From CAWDVK01 sp963805715 (lineage in GTDB: Bacteria; Actinomycetota; Actinomycetes; Streptosporangiales; Streptosporangiaceae): a stretch of DNA of 64,000 nucleotides. The stretch covers positions 62,001 through 126,000 of the forward strand of contig CAWDVK010000008.1 in assembly GCA_963805715.1 (NCBI GenBank), given 5' to 3'. Of the stretch, positions 25,895 to 35,640 are shown one piece after another. Made by a program: the position numbers and the translations under genes. A model generated the notes under the pieces. It was not told the DNA's origin. It saw nothing but the letters and a program-made list of their open reading frames with translations, and ran no database searches. Positions within the stretch are counted from its first letter, which is position 1. The number at the start of each line of letters is the position of its first letter.

Positions 25895-28237
25895 TCAGCT
25901 GGCCGCTCCGCGCAGCAGGCACGCCAGCAGCTGCGCCGCCCCCTGCTTGTCCAGCGGATGGTTCCCGCTGCCGCACTTGGGTGACTGGATGCAGGACGGG
26001 CACCCGGCCGTGCAGCCGCAGCTGGTAATGGCCTGCGCCGTTGCCCGCAGCCAGTCCGGCGCCGCGGCGAAGCCCCGCTCGGCGAAACCGGCACCGCCCT
26101 GATGCCCGTCATAGACGAAGACAGTCAGGCGGCCGGTCGCGGGGTGCAGGTCAGCGGACACGCCGCCGACATCCCACCGGTCGCAGGCCGCGACGAGGGG
26201 GAGCAGTCCGATGGAGGCGTGCTCGGCGGCGTGCGCCGCGCCACCGAGGTGAATGCCGGCGGCGGCCAGCCCGGCCCGCTGAGCCGGGGAGATCGTCCAC
26301 CACACGGCCCTGGTCGCCAGCGTGCGCGCGGGCAGGTCAAGCGGTTCCTCGCCGAGCGGCTGGCCGGTCTCCGCGCTGCGGCGGACGAAGGATGTCACCT
26401 GCCGCGTGACCAGGACGTCGCCGAAGTGCACGCCCGCCTCGCCCCAGCTGACGTGAGTCAGCTCCGTGGCCACCTCGATGCCGGTGAGCTCGCGCGCGGA
26501 CGTGGAATAGCCGGGATCGGCCAGCTCCACCAGTGCCACGCAGTTCTCCAGGTCGAGGCTGCTGACCAGGTAAAGCTCGCCCTGATGCGGGTAGACGGCG
26601 CCTTCGTGCGCCAGCACGTGCGCGGACGGCTCGTCCATCGTTCCGACCAGCCTGCCGGTGGCCCGCTCGACGATCCGGACCGGCCGGCCGCCGGTACCGC
26701 GCAGCCCGGTCCTCGCGGCCAGGCCCGGCCGGGTGCAGAACCACTGCCCGCCGCGGAACCTGAGCAGCCCGTCACTGCTCAGCCGGTCGGCCACCGACGC
26801 GGCGGTCGGCCCGAAATCGGCCAGGTCCGATTCCGTCAGCGGCAGCTCGGCGGCGGCAGCGCACAGATGAGGAGCGAGTACATAAGGGTTGGCCGGGTCC
26901 AGCACGGTGGCCTCCACCGGCGCCCCGACCAGTGCCTCCGGGTGGTGCACCAGGTAGGTATCGAGCGGATCGTCGCGCGCGATCAGGACCGCCAGCGCCT
27001 CCCGCCCGGCCCGCCCCGCCCGCCCGGCCTGCTGCCAAAGGGCCGCCCTGGTTCCCGGCCATCCGGCGATCAGCACCGCGTCCAGGCCGGTGATGTTGAC
27101 CCCGAGTTCCAGGGCGGTCGTCGTCGCCAGGCCCGAGAGCGCCCCCGACTGGAGCGCCTCCTCGAGCGCCCGCCTGTCCTCGGGCAGGTAACCGGACCGG
27201 TAGGCCGCCACCCTGGCCGCGAGCTCGGCGGCGCCGGCCTCGGCCAGCTGCCGCCTGGCCGTCATCGCCACCGCCTCGGCGCCGCGCCTGGACCGCACGA
27301 AGACGAGCGCGGCGACATCGGCGAGGACAAGCTCGGCCAGCAGCGAGGAGGCCTCGGCCGTCGCTGTCCTGCGGACCGGAGCGCCCGCCTCGCCGCGCAG
27401 CCTGGTCAGCGGCGGCTCCCACAAGGCGAAGGTCAGCGGGCCGCGGGGCGCGCTGTCGGTGACGACGGCGCGGGCGGGCTGGCCGGTCAGCTGCCAGGCG
27501 CACCGGGCGGGCTCGCTGATGGTGGCCGAGGCCAGCACGAATACCGGGCCGGCGGCCCCGTGCCGCGCGAGGACCCGGCGGAGCCTGCGCAGCACGTGCG
27601 CCACGTGCGAGCCGAAGACGCCGCGATAGGTGTGACATTCATCGATGACCACGTGCCGGAGCCTGCGGAAGAAGCCATCCCAGCGGGCGTGCCGGGGCAG
27701 CAGGTTCTGGTGCAGCATGTCAGGGGTCGTCAGCAGGTAGTTGGCCCGGGCGCGGGCCCAGTTCCGGTCGGCCGCCGGCGTGTCGCCGTCAATGACCGCC
27801 GGCCGCACGCCGGGCAGGCCCAGCGACTGGACCAGCCGCAGCTGGTCCGCCGCCAGCGCACGGGTCGGCGCGATGTAGAGGGTGCTGGAGCCGGCCAGGA
27901 TGGCCGAGAGGGCCGGCAGCAGGTAGCCCAGCGACTTTCCGGACGACGTGCCCGTCGAGATGATGACGCTGCGGCCGTCCCAGGCCAGCTGCGCGGCCTC
28001 GGCCTGATGCGCCCAGGGCCGCCGCACTCCGGTCCGCTGCAGCGCCGCCACCAGTTCGGGCGCGACCCAGTCCGGCCAGCGGGCACCGCGCCCGGACCGG
28101 GCAGGCAGGCGCTCGATGTACGTCAGCCGGCCGGTGCTGGCGCCCTGGTCGAGCAGGCGCGCAGGGCCGCCGGAGGCGGGCAGCCAGTCGGCCCGCGACA
28201 GCGGCTCACCGGGGGCGAGTGGCGGCAGCGTAGGCAT
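25895..28237 (-). CDS. DEAD/DEAH-box helicase with C-terminal four-Cys domain (MrfA/YprA-like)
   Basis: 780-residue SF2 helicase. Walker A STGTSSGKSLGYLLPAL, DExH box VVIDECHTYRG, motif III LASATIS, and motif VI QQAGRAGRAGR are intact. The C-terminal MZB/DUF1998 region ends in CGCTAGCPSCIQSPKCG, the four-Cys zinc or Fe-S signature of MrfA (Bacillus mitomycin-lesion repair) and Hrq1-type enzymes; the actinobacterial counterpart is Rv3649-like. Likely a DNA repair translocase. Begins at 28237 and diverges from the STAS gene. Confidence 0.93.
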   Translation of the reverse strand: MPTLPPLAPGEPLSRADWLPASGGPARLLDQGASTGRLTYIERLPARSGRGARWPDWVAPELVAALQRTGVRRPWAHQAEAAQLAWDGRSVIISTGTSSGKSLGYLLPALSAILAGSSTLYIAPTRALAADQLRLVQSLGLPGVRPAVIDGDTPAADRNWARARANYLLTTPDMLHQNLLPRHARWDGFFRRLRHVVIDECHTYRGVFGSHVAHVLRRLRRVLARHGAAGPVFVLASATISEPARCAWQLTGQPARAVVTDSAPRGPLTFALWEPPLTRLRGEAGAPVRRTATAEASSLLAELVLADVAALVFVRSRRGAEAVAMTARRQLAEAGAAELAARVAAYRSGYLPEDRRALEEALQSGALSGLATTTALELGVNITGLDAVLIAGWPGTRAALWQQAGRAGRAGREALAVLIARDDPLDTYLVHHPEALVGAPVEATVLDPANPYVLAPHLCAAAAELPLTESDLADFGPTAASVADRLSSDGLLRFRGGQWFCTRPGLAARTGLRGTGGRPVRIVERATGRLVGTMDEPSAHVLAHEGAVYPHQGELYLVSSLDLENCVALVELADPGYSTSARELTGIEVATELTHVSWGEAGVHFGDVLVTRQVTSFVRRSAETGQPLGEEPLDLPARTLATRAVWWTISPAQRAGLAAAGIHLGGAAHAAEHASIGLLPLVAACDRWDVGGVSADLHPATGRLTVFVYDGHQGGAGFAERGFAAAPDWLRATAQAITSCGCTAGCPSCIQSPKCGSGNHPLDKQGAAQLLACLLRGAAS

Positions 28238-28400
28238 TGGGTTTCAGTGTGTCATCTTCAGGCGAGGTGCCTCGAACTGCGATCTGGTATAGACATGACC
28301 TCAGAGCGTGGACGAGTGCACGACGGAGCAAGCACCCCGGCCGCCCCGATGGCCGGGGCGCTGGTCCTGAGACGAGAGCCGTATGGCGCTGGAGGATTTT

Positions 28401-28751
28401 GTGGATCTGAAGTTGGATCACCACAGCAAAGATGGGATAGAGATCGTCGATGTGGAAGGCGAGATCAACGTCTACACCGCACCGCGCCTGCGCGAGCTGC
28501 TGATCGAGCTCGTGAACAATGGCTTCTACCAGCTCGTGGTCAACATGGAGAAGGTCGAGTTCCTTGACTCCACCGGACTCGGCGTCCTGGTGGGCGGGCT
28601 GAAGCGGGTCCGGGCGCATGACGGCTCGCTGGATCTGGTCTGCACGCAGGAGCGGATCCTGAAGATCTTCCGCATCACCGGCCTGACGAAGGTCTTCGGC
28701 ATCCACGACACGGTCGACGCGGCCATCGGGGCGAGAAAGTCCGAGAAGTAG
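28401..28751 (+). CDS. bldG: Anti-sigma-factor antagonist, STAS domain (BldG type)
   Basis: 116-residue STAS protein of the BldG/RsbV class, switching an anti-sigma factor on or off by phosphorylation. The phospho-Ser site is FLDSTGLGVLVGGLKRVRAH and the C-terminus ILKIFRITGLTKVF is nearly diagnostic of BldG. I place the start at GTG 28401 because an optimal GGAGG lies 5 bp before it; ATG 28383 would add six residues. Followed 20 bp later by its HATPase partner and then hppA, the same order as in Streptomyces. Confidence 0.9.
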   Translation: MDLKLDHHSKDGIEIVDVEGEINVYTAPRLRELLIELVNNGFYQLVVNMEKVEFLDSTGLGVLVGGLKRVRAHDGSLDLVCTQERILKIFRITGLTKVFGIHDTVDAAIGARKSEK

Positions 28752-28771
28752 GCAGCGGCTGACATCTCGAG

Positions 28772-29191
28772 ATGGCCACGGTTGAGCTCAGCTTCACCCC
28801 CCTGCCCGCGCATGTCCGCACGGCCCGGCTCATCGCCGCGGCCGTGGCCAGGCGCAGCGGCGTCGCGGAGTCGCTGCTCGACGAGGTCAGGCTGGCGGTC
28901 GGGGAGGCGTGCTCACGGGCGGTCGAAGAGCATCAGCTGCACTGCCCGGCCGAGCCGGTCCGGCTCGCGCTCAGCGACATCGCCGGGCGCTTTGAGGTTG
29001 AGGTGACCGACACCTCGGGGCATGGCACCGGATCACGGCCCGGCGGCCGGGGCGGCGGTGACGGCGCGGGCCTGCCCGCCGGGTTCGGCATCGCGGTCAT
29101 CGCCGGGCTGGCCGAGGAGGTCGAGATCAGCGAGACGCCCACCGGCACCAGCATCCGGATGAGCTGGCCGTCGGCCGGGCGGCCCGGCTAG
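28772..29191 (+). CDS. ATP-binding anti-sigma-factor-like protein (HATPase_c)
   Basis: 139-residue GHKL-fold protein. The N box is LLDEVRLAVGEACSRAVEEH and the glycine-rich G-box region PAGFGIAVIAGLAEEVEI follows. In RsbW/SpoIIAB-type systems such proteins bind sigma factors and phosphorylate the STAS partner; adjacency to the bldG-type gene supports that partnership. A Gly-rich insert (GTGSRPGGRGGGDGAG) sits between strand and G-box. Which sigma factor it controls is not shown. Confidence 0.83.
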   Translation: MATVELSFTPLPAHVRTARLIAAAVARRSGVAESLLDEVRLAVGEACSRAVEEHQLHCPAEPVRLALSDIAGRFEVEVTDTSGHGTGSRPGGRGGGDGAGLPAGFGIAVIAGLAEEVEISETPTGTSIRMSWPSAGRPG

Positions 29192-29472
29192 CGGCGCCGT
29201 GTCGCCCGGCACGCCGGGAACGCCGCAGGAACATTCGACCCGGCTCTCCCGCCGCGCGGTCACCAGTGGGTACCCTTTCGATCACAAAAGCGTCGCGACC
29301 CTGCCACGGACCAGACCCGGTTTACCATCCGCTTACCCGGATGCGTAGACTCCCCGGCACTGCCGTCGAGGCGCGACCTGAGGGCGCTCATCAAGGGCCG
29401 CGCCCGCCTGTCGTGCCACTGCCACCAGGAAGCGGTGCGGCATAGTGCGTAATCCCCTGTCAAGGAGGACAG

Positions 29473-31812
29473 ATGCCAAGGCTCCACGCCGCTCTGGCGG
29501 TCGGCGCGCCCACCGTAACCGGCAGCAACCTGGGCTGGGTGTTCGCCGCGCTGGTGGTTGCCCTGCTGGCACTGGGCATTGCCGTGCTGCTGGTCAGGGA
29601 AGTGCTGGCAGCCAGCAAGGGCACGCCGAAGATGCAGGAGATCGCGCTGGCGGTCCAGGAGGGCGCGGCCGCTTACCTGCGGCGCCAGTTCCGGACCATC
29701 GCCATCTTCGTCGTGCTGATCTTCTTCATCCTGCTGGTGCTGCCGGCCGCGGACGACTCTGTCCGGTGGGGACGGAGCGTGTTCTTCCTGGTGGGAGCGC
29801 TGTTCTCGGCGTTCACCGGGTTCTGCGGCATGTCACTGGCAGTGCGCGGCAACGTGCGGGTCGCGGCAGCCGCACGGGAGTCGGGCGAGCGATCGGCCAT
29901 GCGGATCGCGTTCCGTACCGGCGGCGTGGCCGGGATGCTGACGGTCGGCCTCGGCCTGGCCGGCGCCTCGATCGTGGTGATCATCTACCGGGCGAACGCG
30001 TCCAGCGTGCTGGAGGGCTTCGGCTTCGGCGCCGCGCTGCTGGCCATGTTCATGCGGGTCGGCGGCGGAATCTTCACCAAGGCCGCGGACGTGGGCGCCG
30101 ACCTGGTCGGCAAGGTTGAGCAGGGCATCCCCGAAGATGACCCGCGTAACGCCGCGACGATCGCCGACAACGTCGGCGACAACGTGGGCGACTGCGCCGG
30201 GATGGCCGCTGACCTCTTCGAGTCGTACTCGGTCATGCTGGTCGCCGCGCTCATCCTGGGCAAGGTGGCGTTCGGCTCGCAGGGCCTGGTCTTCCCGCTG
30301 ATCGTGCCGATGTGCGGCGTCATCACCGCGGTCATTGGCATCTTCGTGGTCGCGCCGCGCAAGGGCGACCGCAGCGGCATGACCGCCATCAACCGGGGCT
30401 TCTTCATCTCGGCGATCATCTCGCTGGTGCTGGTGGTCATTGCCGCGTTCGTCTACCTGCCCGCGAAGTTCAGCGAGCTGAAGGGCGTGAGCAGCCTCGC
30501 GGTCCTGCATCACAGCGGCAGCCCGCGCCTGCTGGCCATCTTCGCCGTTCTCATCGGCCTGGTGCTGGCGAGCGCCATCCAGCTGCTGACCGGCTACTTC
30601 ACCGAGACCAACCGGCGGCCGGTCAAGGACATCGCGGAGAGTTCGCTGACCGGGCCGGCCACGGTGATCCTGTCCGGCATCGCCGTTGGCCTGGAGTCGG
30701 CCGTCTACTCGGCGCTGCTGATCGGCGGCGCGGTTTATGTAGCCTTCCTGCTCGGCACCGGCAACGCCACCATCGCGCTGTTCGCCGTCGCGCTGGCCGG
30801 GACCGGACTGCTGACCACGGTCGGCGTCATCGTGTCCATGGATACCTTCGGCCCGGTATCCGACAACGCGCAGGGCATCGCCGAGATGTCGGGCGAATTC
30901 GAGGGCGAGCCCGCCGCCGTGCTGACGCACCTGGACGCGGTCGGGAACACCACCAAGGCCATCACCAAGGGCATCGCGATCGCCACCGCGGTGCTGGCCG
31001 CGACGGCGCTGTTCGGTGCGTTCCGGACGACCGTCGAGACGGCCCTGGGCAAGGCGGCCGGCACCTTCACCCTGTCGGTCGACCATCCCAATGTCCTGGT
31101 CGGCGTCATGGTCGGCGCTGCCGTGGTGTTTTACTTCTCGGGCCTGTTGATCATGGCGGTCGGCCGGGCCGCCGGGCAGGTTGTCTACGAGGTACGCGAG
31201 CAGTTCCGCAGTCACCCGGGCATCATGGACTACACCGAGAAACCCGAGTACGGCCGGGTCGTGGACATCTGCACGAAGGACTCGCTGCGGGAACTCGCCA
31301 CGCCCGGACTGCTTGCGGTGCTGACTCCCATCGCGATCGGGTTCGGCTTCGGTTACGCGCCGCTCGGCGCCTTCCTCGCCGGTGCCATCGCGGCCGGAGC
31401 GCTGATGGCGGTGTTCCTGGCCAACTCCGGCGGCGCCTGGGACAACGCGAAGAAGCTGGTGGAGGACGGGCACTTCGGCGGGAAGGGCTCGGAGGCGCAC
31501 GCCGCGACGGTCATCGGCGATACCGTCGGGGACCCGTTCAAGGACACGGCGGGCCCGGCGATCAACCCGCTGATCAAGGTGATGAACCTGGTCTCGCTGC
31601 TGATTGCCACCAGCGTGGTGGAGCACAGCAGCAACCACGCGCTGCGCGCTGTCGTCGCCATCGTGGCGGTGGGGATCGTCGTCGCCGCGATCGTCGTCTC
31701 GAAGCGCCGGTCGACCAGCCTGGGCGCCGGCGGCCCGGACGGGGGCGCGGGCACGGGCACGGGCACCGAGAGCACGGAGGGCGTGACCTCGGCCGGGACC
31801 GCGACGGCGTGA
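29473..31812 (+). CDS. hppA: Membrane-bound H+-translocating pyrophosphatase, K+-independent
   Basis: 779-residue integral membrane pump with about 16 helices coupling PPi hydrolysis to proton export. PPi-binding motifs GGGIFTKAADVGADLVGKVE, DNVGDNVGDCAGM and GDTVGDPFKDTAGPAINPL are intact. The sequence GNTTKAITKG has Lys at the position where K+-dependent enzymes carry Ala, so this is the K+-independent class. Strong ribosome-binding site (AAGGAGG) precedes ATG 29473. The last 35 residues are Gly/Thr low complexity, not part of the core. Same genomic order as Streptomyces bldG-hppA. Confidence 0.96.
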   Translation: MPRLHAALAVGAPTVTGSNLGWVFAALVVALLALGIAVLLVREVLAASKGTPKMQEIALAVQEGAAAYLRRQFRTIAIFVVLIFFILLVLPAADDSVRWGRSVFFLVGALFSAFTGFCGMSLAVRGNVRVAAAARESGERSAMRIAFRTGGVAGMLTVGLGLAGASIVVIIYRANASSVLEGFGFGAALLAMFMRVGGGIFTKAADVGADLVGKVEQGIPEDDPRNAATIADNVGDNVGDCAGMAADLFESYSVMLVAALILGKVAFGSQGLVFPLIVPMCGVITAVIGIFVVAPRKGDRSGMTAINRGFFISAIISLVLVVIAAFVYLPAKFSELKGVSSLAVLHHSGSPRLLAIFAVLIGLVLASAIQLLTGYFTETNRRPVKDIAESSLTGPATVILSGIAVGLESAVYSALLIGGAVYVAFLLGTGNATIALFAVALAGTGLLTTVGVIVSMDTFGPVSDNAQGIAEMSGEFEGEPAAVLTHLDAVGNTTKAITKGIAIATAVLAATALFGAFRTTVETALGKAAGTFTLSVDHPNVLVGVMVGAAVVFYFSGLLIMAVGRAAGQVVYEVREQFRSHPGIMDYTEKPEYGRVVDICTKDSLRELATPGLLAVLTPIAIGFGFGYAPLGAFLAGAIAAGALMAVFLANSGGAWDNAKKLVEDGHFGGKGSEAHAATVIGDTVGDPFKDTAGPAINPLIKVMNLVSLLIATSVVEHSSNHALRAVVAIVAVGIVVAAIVVSKRRSTSLGAGGPDGGAGTGTGTESTEGVTSAGTATA

Positions 31813-31862
31813 CCCCGGGCCGGGACCGCGACGGCGCGACGGCGTGACCCCGGGCCGGGACC
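31801..31862. repeat. 27-bp direct repeat at hppA 3' end
   Basis: GCGACGGCGTGACCCCGGGC continues to a 27-bp unit repeated exactly at 31801-31827 and 31836-31862, separated by 8 bp. The first copy includes the hppA stop codon, suggesting a recent local duplication. Confidence 0.9.
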
Positions 31863-31950
31863 GCGACGGCGGATAGCGGCCCGGGGCGCGGCTGGCTGGT
31901 AACTTCTCCTCCCGCGCGCCGCCGGGCCCTGCGCCCCGATGTAGCGCACC

Positions 31951-32493
31951 ATGGTTGCCATGCAACCCGGGCGGAAGCTGATCGTGATGCGCCACGCCAA
32001 GGCGGGCGAGCTACCCGGTGGACCGGATGCGGAACGGGCCCTGAAGACGCGCGGCCGGCGGGATGCGGCAGCGGCCGGCGAGTGGCTGCGAAAGCACGAT
32101 TACCGGCCGGACGCGGTGATCTGCTCGGCCGCCCGGCGCGCCCGGCAGACCTGGCAGTGCGTGGCTGAGCAGCTGGGCGGCCAGCGGCCGGTCAGCGTGG
32201 ACCCCCGGCTCTACCAGGCCGGGGCTGCCGAGCTGACCGGCATCGTGGCCGGGACGCCCGCCGACGTCGGCACCGTCATGTACGTGGGGCACAACCCGGC
32301 GGCGGTCGAGCTGGTCGCCGCGCTCACCGGCGAGGAGGTGGAGCTCCCCGCCTCGGCGGTCGCCGTGATCGCGGTCTCGGGACCGTGGCCAGAGCTGGCG
32401 CCCGGCGCCGGCCAGCTGGTCGCGTCCTGGCGCCCCCATCCCTCGCTCGACGGGCCGGGTGACGAGCCGGTTCGCGGCAGCGGGCCCGGATGA
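31951..32493 (+). CDS. SixA-like histidine phosphatase
   Basis: 180-residue histidine-phosphatase-superfamily protein. The catalytic RHG-like motif is VMRHAKAGELPG; ALKTRGRRDAAAAGEWL, ICSAARRARQTWQ and VGHNPAAVELVA (second His) complete the active site. The RHAK variant and short length match SixA, which removes phosphate from phosphohistidine proteins; substrate here is unknown. ATG 31951 or 31960 could be the start. Confidence 0.87.
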   Translation: MVAMQPGRKLIVMRHAKAGELPGGPDAERALKTRGRRDAAAAGEWLRKHDYRPDAVICSAARRARQTWQCVAEQLGGQRPVSVDPRLYQAGAAELTGIVAGTPADVGTVMYVGHNPAAVELVAALTGEEVELPASAVAVIAVSGPWPELAPGAGQLVASWRPHPSLDGPGDEPVRGSGPG

Positions 32494-32512
32494 GCCGCAG
32501 CAGGCCGGATGG

Positions 32513-33733
32513 CTAGCCGGCCGCCTCGCGGTAGACCGGGAGGCCGTCCTCGGCATCGGCGGCCTCAACGTCGGTGCGCGGAATCCCGAGCAGGTACAAG
32601 ATCGCATCTAGATGGGGCACGCTGACCGAGGTATCGGCCGCGTCGCGGACCGATGGCTTGGCGTTGAACGCGATCCCGAGACCGGCCGCGGCGATCATGT
32701 CGAGGTCGTTGGCTCCGTCGCCGACCGCCACGGTCTGACTGAGCGGGACGCCGGCCAGGGCGGCGAACGACCGCAGCGCCTCTTCCTTGTAGCCGCGGTC
32801 CACGACCGGGCCGATCACCCGGCCGGTGAGCCTGCCGTCCGCGATCTCCAGCTGGTTCGCGGCGGAGTAATCGAGCCCCAGCTCGGCGGTCAGCCAGTCG
32901 GTGAACTGGGTGAAGCCGCCGCTGACCGCTCCGCACCGGTACCCGAGCCGCTTCAGCGTGCGGATCAGCGTGCGGGCTCCGGGAGCGAGCCGCAGCGTGG
33001 TCAGCACCTCATCGATGGCGCTGGCCTCCAGGCCCGCCAGCAGGGCCACCCGCTGGTGCAGCGACTCGGTGAAGTCCGCCTCGCCGCGCATGGCCGCCGC
33101 CGTCAGCTCCGCCACTTCGGCGGCGCAGCCCGCCTTCTCGGCCAGCAGGTCGATCGCCTCGTCCTGCAGCAGCGTCGAGTCGACATCCATGACGATCAGT
33201 CGCAGCGAGCGGCGGTACAGGCCGCCGGGCTGCACCGCGATGTCAGCGCCGAGCTCCACCGAGTCGGTGGCCAGCGCGGTCCGCAGCGCCTCCGGATCAG
33301 CCCCGGACACGTCAAACTCGATGCAGGTCACCGGCCGGTGCGCGAGCCGGCCGATCTTGTCGATGTTCGCGCCGCTGGCCGCGATCCGGCCGGCGATGGC
33401 CGCGATGACGCGGGGCTGCAGCGGGTTCCCCAGCACGGTGACGTGCAGGCTGCCTCGCCGGTTGGCCAGGCGCTCCTCGGTGCCCATCGTGATTTCCGCG
33501 TCCATGTCGAGGTCGGCGGCCACGCTGGTGACCTGCTGGTGAATCAGGTTGAGATCGGGCGTGGTATCGCAGGACAGCAGGACGCCCAGCACCAGGCGGC
33601 CGCGGATGACGACCTGCTCGACATCAAGGACGCTGAGATTGTGGGTGGACAGGACGGAGAACAGGCGTGAGGTGACGCCCGGCCGGTCACGGCCGGTCAG
33701 CGTCACCAGTAGCGTGATCTTCGGACCGGGCAT
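32513..33733 (-). CDS. serB: Phosphoserine phosphatase with N-terminal ACT domains
   Basis: 406-residue enzyme of serine biosynthesis. Two ACT regulatory domains occupy about residues 1-170 (LLVTLTGRDRPGVTSRLFSV and LHVTVLGNPLQPRV), followed by the HAD catalytic domain: LIVMDVDSTLLQDEAIDLLA (motif I), GAVSGGFTQF (motif II), and AVGDGANDLDMIAAAGLGIA (motif III/IV). Matches mycobacterial SerB2, which is serine-inhibited via the ACT domains. Diverges from an ABC ATPase gene. Confidence 0.96.
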   Translation of the reverse strand: MPGPKITLLVTLTGRDRPGVTSRLFSVLSTHNLSVLDVEQVVIRGRLVLGVLLSCDTTPDLNLIHQQVTSVAADLDMDAEITMGTEERLANRRGSLHVTVLGNPLQPRVIAAIAGRIAASGANIDKIGRLAHRPVTCIEFDVSGADPEALRTALATDSVELGADIAVQPGGLYRRSLRLIVMDVDSTLLQDEAIDLLAEKAGCAAEVAELTAAAMRGEADFTESLHQRVALLAGLEASAIDEVLTTLRLAPGARTLIRTLKRLGYRCGAVSGGFTQFTDWLTAELGLDYSAANQLEIADGRLTGRVIGPVVDRGYKEEALRSFAALAGVPLSQTVAVGDGANDLDMIAAAGLGIAFNAKPSVRDAADTSVSVPHLDAILYLLGIPRTDVEAADAEDGLPVYREAAG

Positions 33734-34017
33734 AGCGCTTTAACGGTAGCGGCAGCGCCCGCTGCTGCCCGGCCCCGGGTCTGGGCTAGCGGGCCGCCGG
33801 CTCAGCGACGTGGATGCGCGGCCGCTGCGGATAGAGCAGCAGCAACGGCGCGTTGACGCCGTTAGCGTGGCGCCGCGGTACCGCCAGGCGCGGCGTGTCG
33901 CGGCGCGGCTGACGCCTGCCGCGCAGGGCTGCCGCGGGGCGCGGCGGCCGGTACGTGCCGGCGGCCCGGATGCCGTAGGTTGAGCTGACGACTGGTGCTG
34001 AGCTGGAAGGGGACCGG

Positions 34018-34803
34018 ATGTCGGCCGAGGCGCTACGGCTGCGCGGTGTAGGGGTCCGCTTCGACAAGTCGATGCTGCTGCGCGACATCGACTGGACCGC
34101 CCGCACCGACGAGAGCTGGGTGGTCATTGGCCCCAACGGCGCCGGCAAGACCACCCTGCTGCAGGTCGCGGCCGGGCTGCTGCCGGCGACCGAGGGAACG
34201 GTGGAGATCCTGGGCGAGCCGGTCGAGAAGGCCGATCTTGACGACCTGCACACCAGGATCGGCTTCGCCAGCTCGGCGATCGCCGACCATGTGCCGTCCA
34301 CCGAGAAGGTCATCGACCTGGTGCTGACGGCGGCCTACGGCATCCTCGGCCGCAGCGCCGAGGATTACGACTCCTCCGACGTGACCCGCGCGGTGGAGCT
34401 GCTGGATGCGCTGGGCTGCGCGCACCTGATCAGGCGGCGGTTCGCGACCCTGTCCGAGGGGGAGCGCAAGCGGGTCCAGATCGCCAGGTCGCTGATGGCC
34501 GATCCCGAGCTGCTGATGCTCGACGAGCCCGCGGCCGCCCTGGACATGGGCGGCCGGGAAGATCTGCTCCGCCGCATCGCCGCGCTGGTGCGTGATCCGA
34601 GATCGCCGATGATGGTCCTGGTCACCCATCACGTCGAGGAAGTGCCTGATGGATTCACTCACGCCATGCTGCTGCGCAAGGGTGCCGTGCTCGCGGCGGG
34701 ACCGGTGCGGGAAGTGTTTACCGAGCGCAACCTGTCGCGGTGCTTCGGCATGCCGCTGGCGATCGAGCACCGGTCAGCCCGCTGGACGGCCCGCGCAACA
34801 TGA
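34018..34803 (+). CDS. ABC transporter ATP-binding protein
   Basis: 261-residue stand-alone ATPase: Walker A VVIGPNGAGKTTLLQVAAGL, signature LSEGERKRVQIARSLM, Walker B LLMLDEPAAALDMGGRE, and a switch His in LVTHHVEEVP. Similar to the YlmA/ModF branch of uncoupled or metal/molybdate-type ATPases; no permease is adjacent, so substrate is undetermined. ATG at 34018 with GGAAGGGG upstream. Confidence 0.88.
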   Translation: MSAEALRLRGVGVRFDKSMLLRDIDWTARTDESWVVIGPNGAGKTTLLQVAAGLLPATEGTVEILGEPVEKADLDDLHTRIGFASSAIADHVPSTEKVIDLVLTAAYGILGRSAEDYDSSDVTRAVELLDALGCAHLIRRRFATLSEGERKRVQIARSLMADPELLMLDEPAAALDMGGREDLLRRIAALVRDPRSPMMVLVTHHVEEVPDGFTHAMLLRKGAVLAAGPVREVFTERNLSRCFGMPLAIEHRSARWTARAT

Positions 34804-34857
34804 CGGCAGTGCCGCTACCCGGCAGGCTGGCCATGAGCATTCTCGTGCGAGGTTAAC

Positions 34858-35622
34858 GTGGGCCCGGCTGAAGCGACCGCGATCCTGGCCGCCGGGATCG
34901 CCGCGGGCACGATCAACGCGGTGGTCGGCTCAGGCTCGCTGATCACCTTTCCCACGCTGCTGGCGTTCGGCCTCCCGCCGGTCGTGGCCAACGTGTCGAA
35001 CAACATCGGCCTGGTTCCCGGCAACCTGAGCGGCGCCTACGGCTACCGGCGCGAGCTGGCCGGGCAGCGCGGGCGGCTGATCCGGCTCGGCATGCTGTCC
35101 TGCGCCGGCGGCCTGGCCGGCGCGCTCCTGCTGCTGTCGCTGCCGGCGCACGCGTTCCAGGTGATCGTGCCTGTGCTCATCCTGATCGCCTGCGTCCTCG
35201 TCATCGTCCAGCCGAGGCTCAGCGCCTGGGTGGCCGCGCGCCGCAGTCGCGCCGCTGACGGCAAGGACCATGGCCATCTGGTCCTCGGCGCGGGCGTGCT
35301 GGGGTCGGCGGTCTACGGCGGCTACTTCGGCGCGGCGCAGGGCGTGCTGGTGATCGGCCTGCTCGGCACCTTCATCGACGAGAGCCTGCAGCGGATCAAC
35401 GGCGCCAAGAACGTGCTGGTCGCGATCGTGAACGGGACAGCCGCCGTGGTGTACGTGATCCTCGCGCACCCGGACTGGCTCGCCGTCCTGCTGATCGCCG
35501 TCGGCTCCACGATCGGCGGCCTGCTGGGCGCCAGGGTCGGGCGGCGGCTGCCGCCGCTGGCACTGCGCATCCTGATCGTGGTCATCGGACTGATCGCGGC
35601 CGTCAAGCTGATCTTCTTCTGA
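34858..35622 (+). CDS. TauE/SafE-family membrane permease
   Basis: 254-residue protein with about eight helices and the duplicated TauE/SafE signatures: AAGTINAVVGSGSLITFPTLLA early and GGYFGAAQGVLVIGLLGTF in the second half. The family exports sulfite, sulfonates or similar organic anions. Starts 54 bp after the ABC ATPase stop; a functional link between the two is not established. Converges with the HD gene. Confidence 0.87.
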   Translation: MGPAEATAILAAGIAAGTINAVVGSGSLITFPTLLAFGLPPVVANVSNNIGLVPGNLSGAYGYRRELAGQRGRLIRLGMLSCAGGLAGALLLLSLPAHAFQVIVPVLILIACVLVIVQPRLSAWVAARRSRAADGKDHGHLVLGAGVLGSAVYGGYFGAAQGVLVIGLLGTFIDESLQRINGAKNVLVAIVNGTAAVVYVILAHPDWLAVLLIAVGSTIGGLLGARVGRRLPPLALRILIVVIGLIAAVKLIFF

Positions 35623-35640
35623 CCAGCGGCGCCGCCGGGG

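Noticed and set aside
26102..28567. 821-residue + strand frame opposite the helicase
   Set aside because: No domain, highly Arg/Gly/Gln biased, and covers a clear helicase gene on the other strand.
29833..31995. 720-residue open frame antisense to hppA
   Set aside because: Composition is His/Asp/Arg shadow coding typical of the reverse strand of a GC-rich gene; hppA on the + strand is unambiguous.
33734..34017. Possible small basic protein on the minus strand between serB and the ABC ATPase gene
   Set aside because: The frame ending near 33786 has protein-like Arg/Pro sequence but no start codon within the intergenic part; the only starts lie inside the opposite gene.
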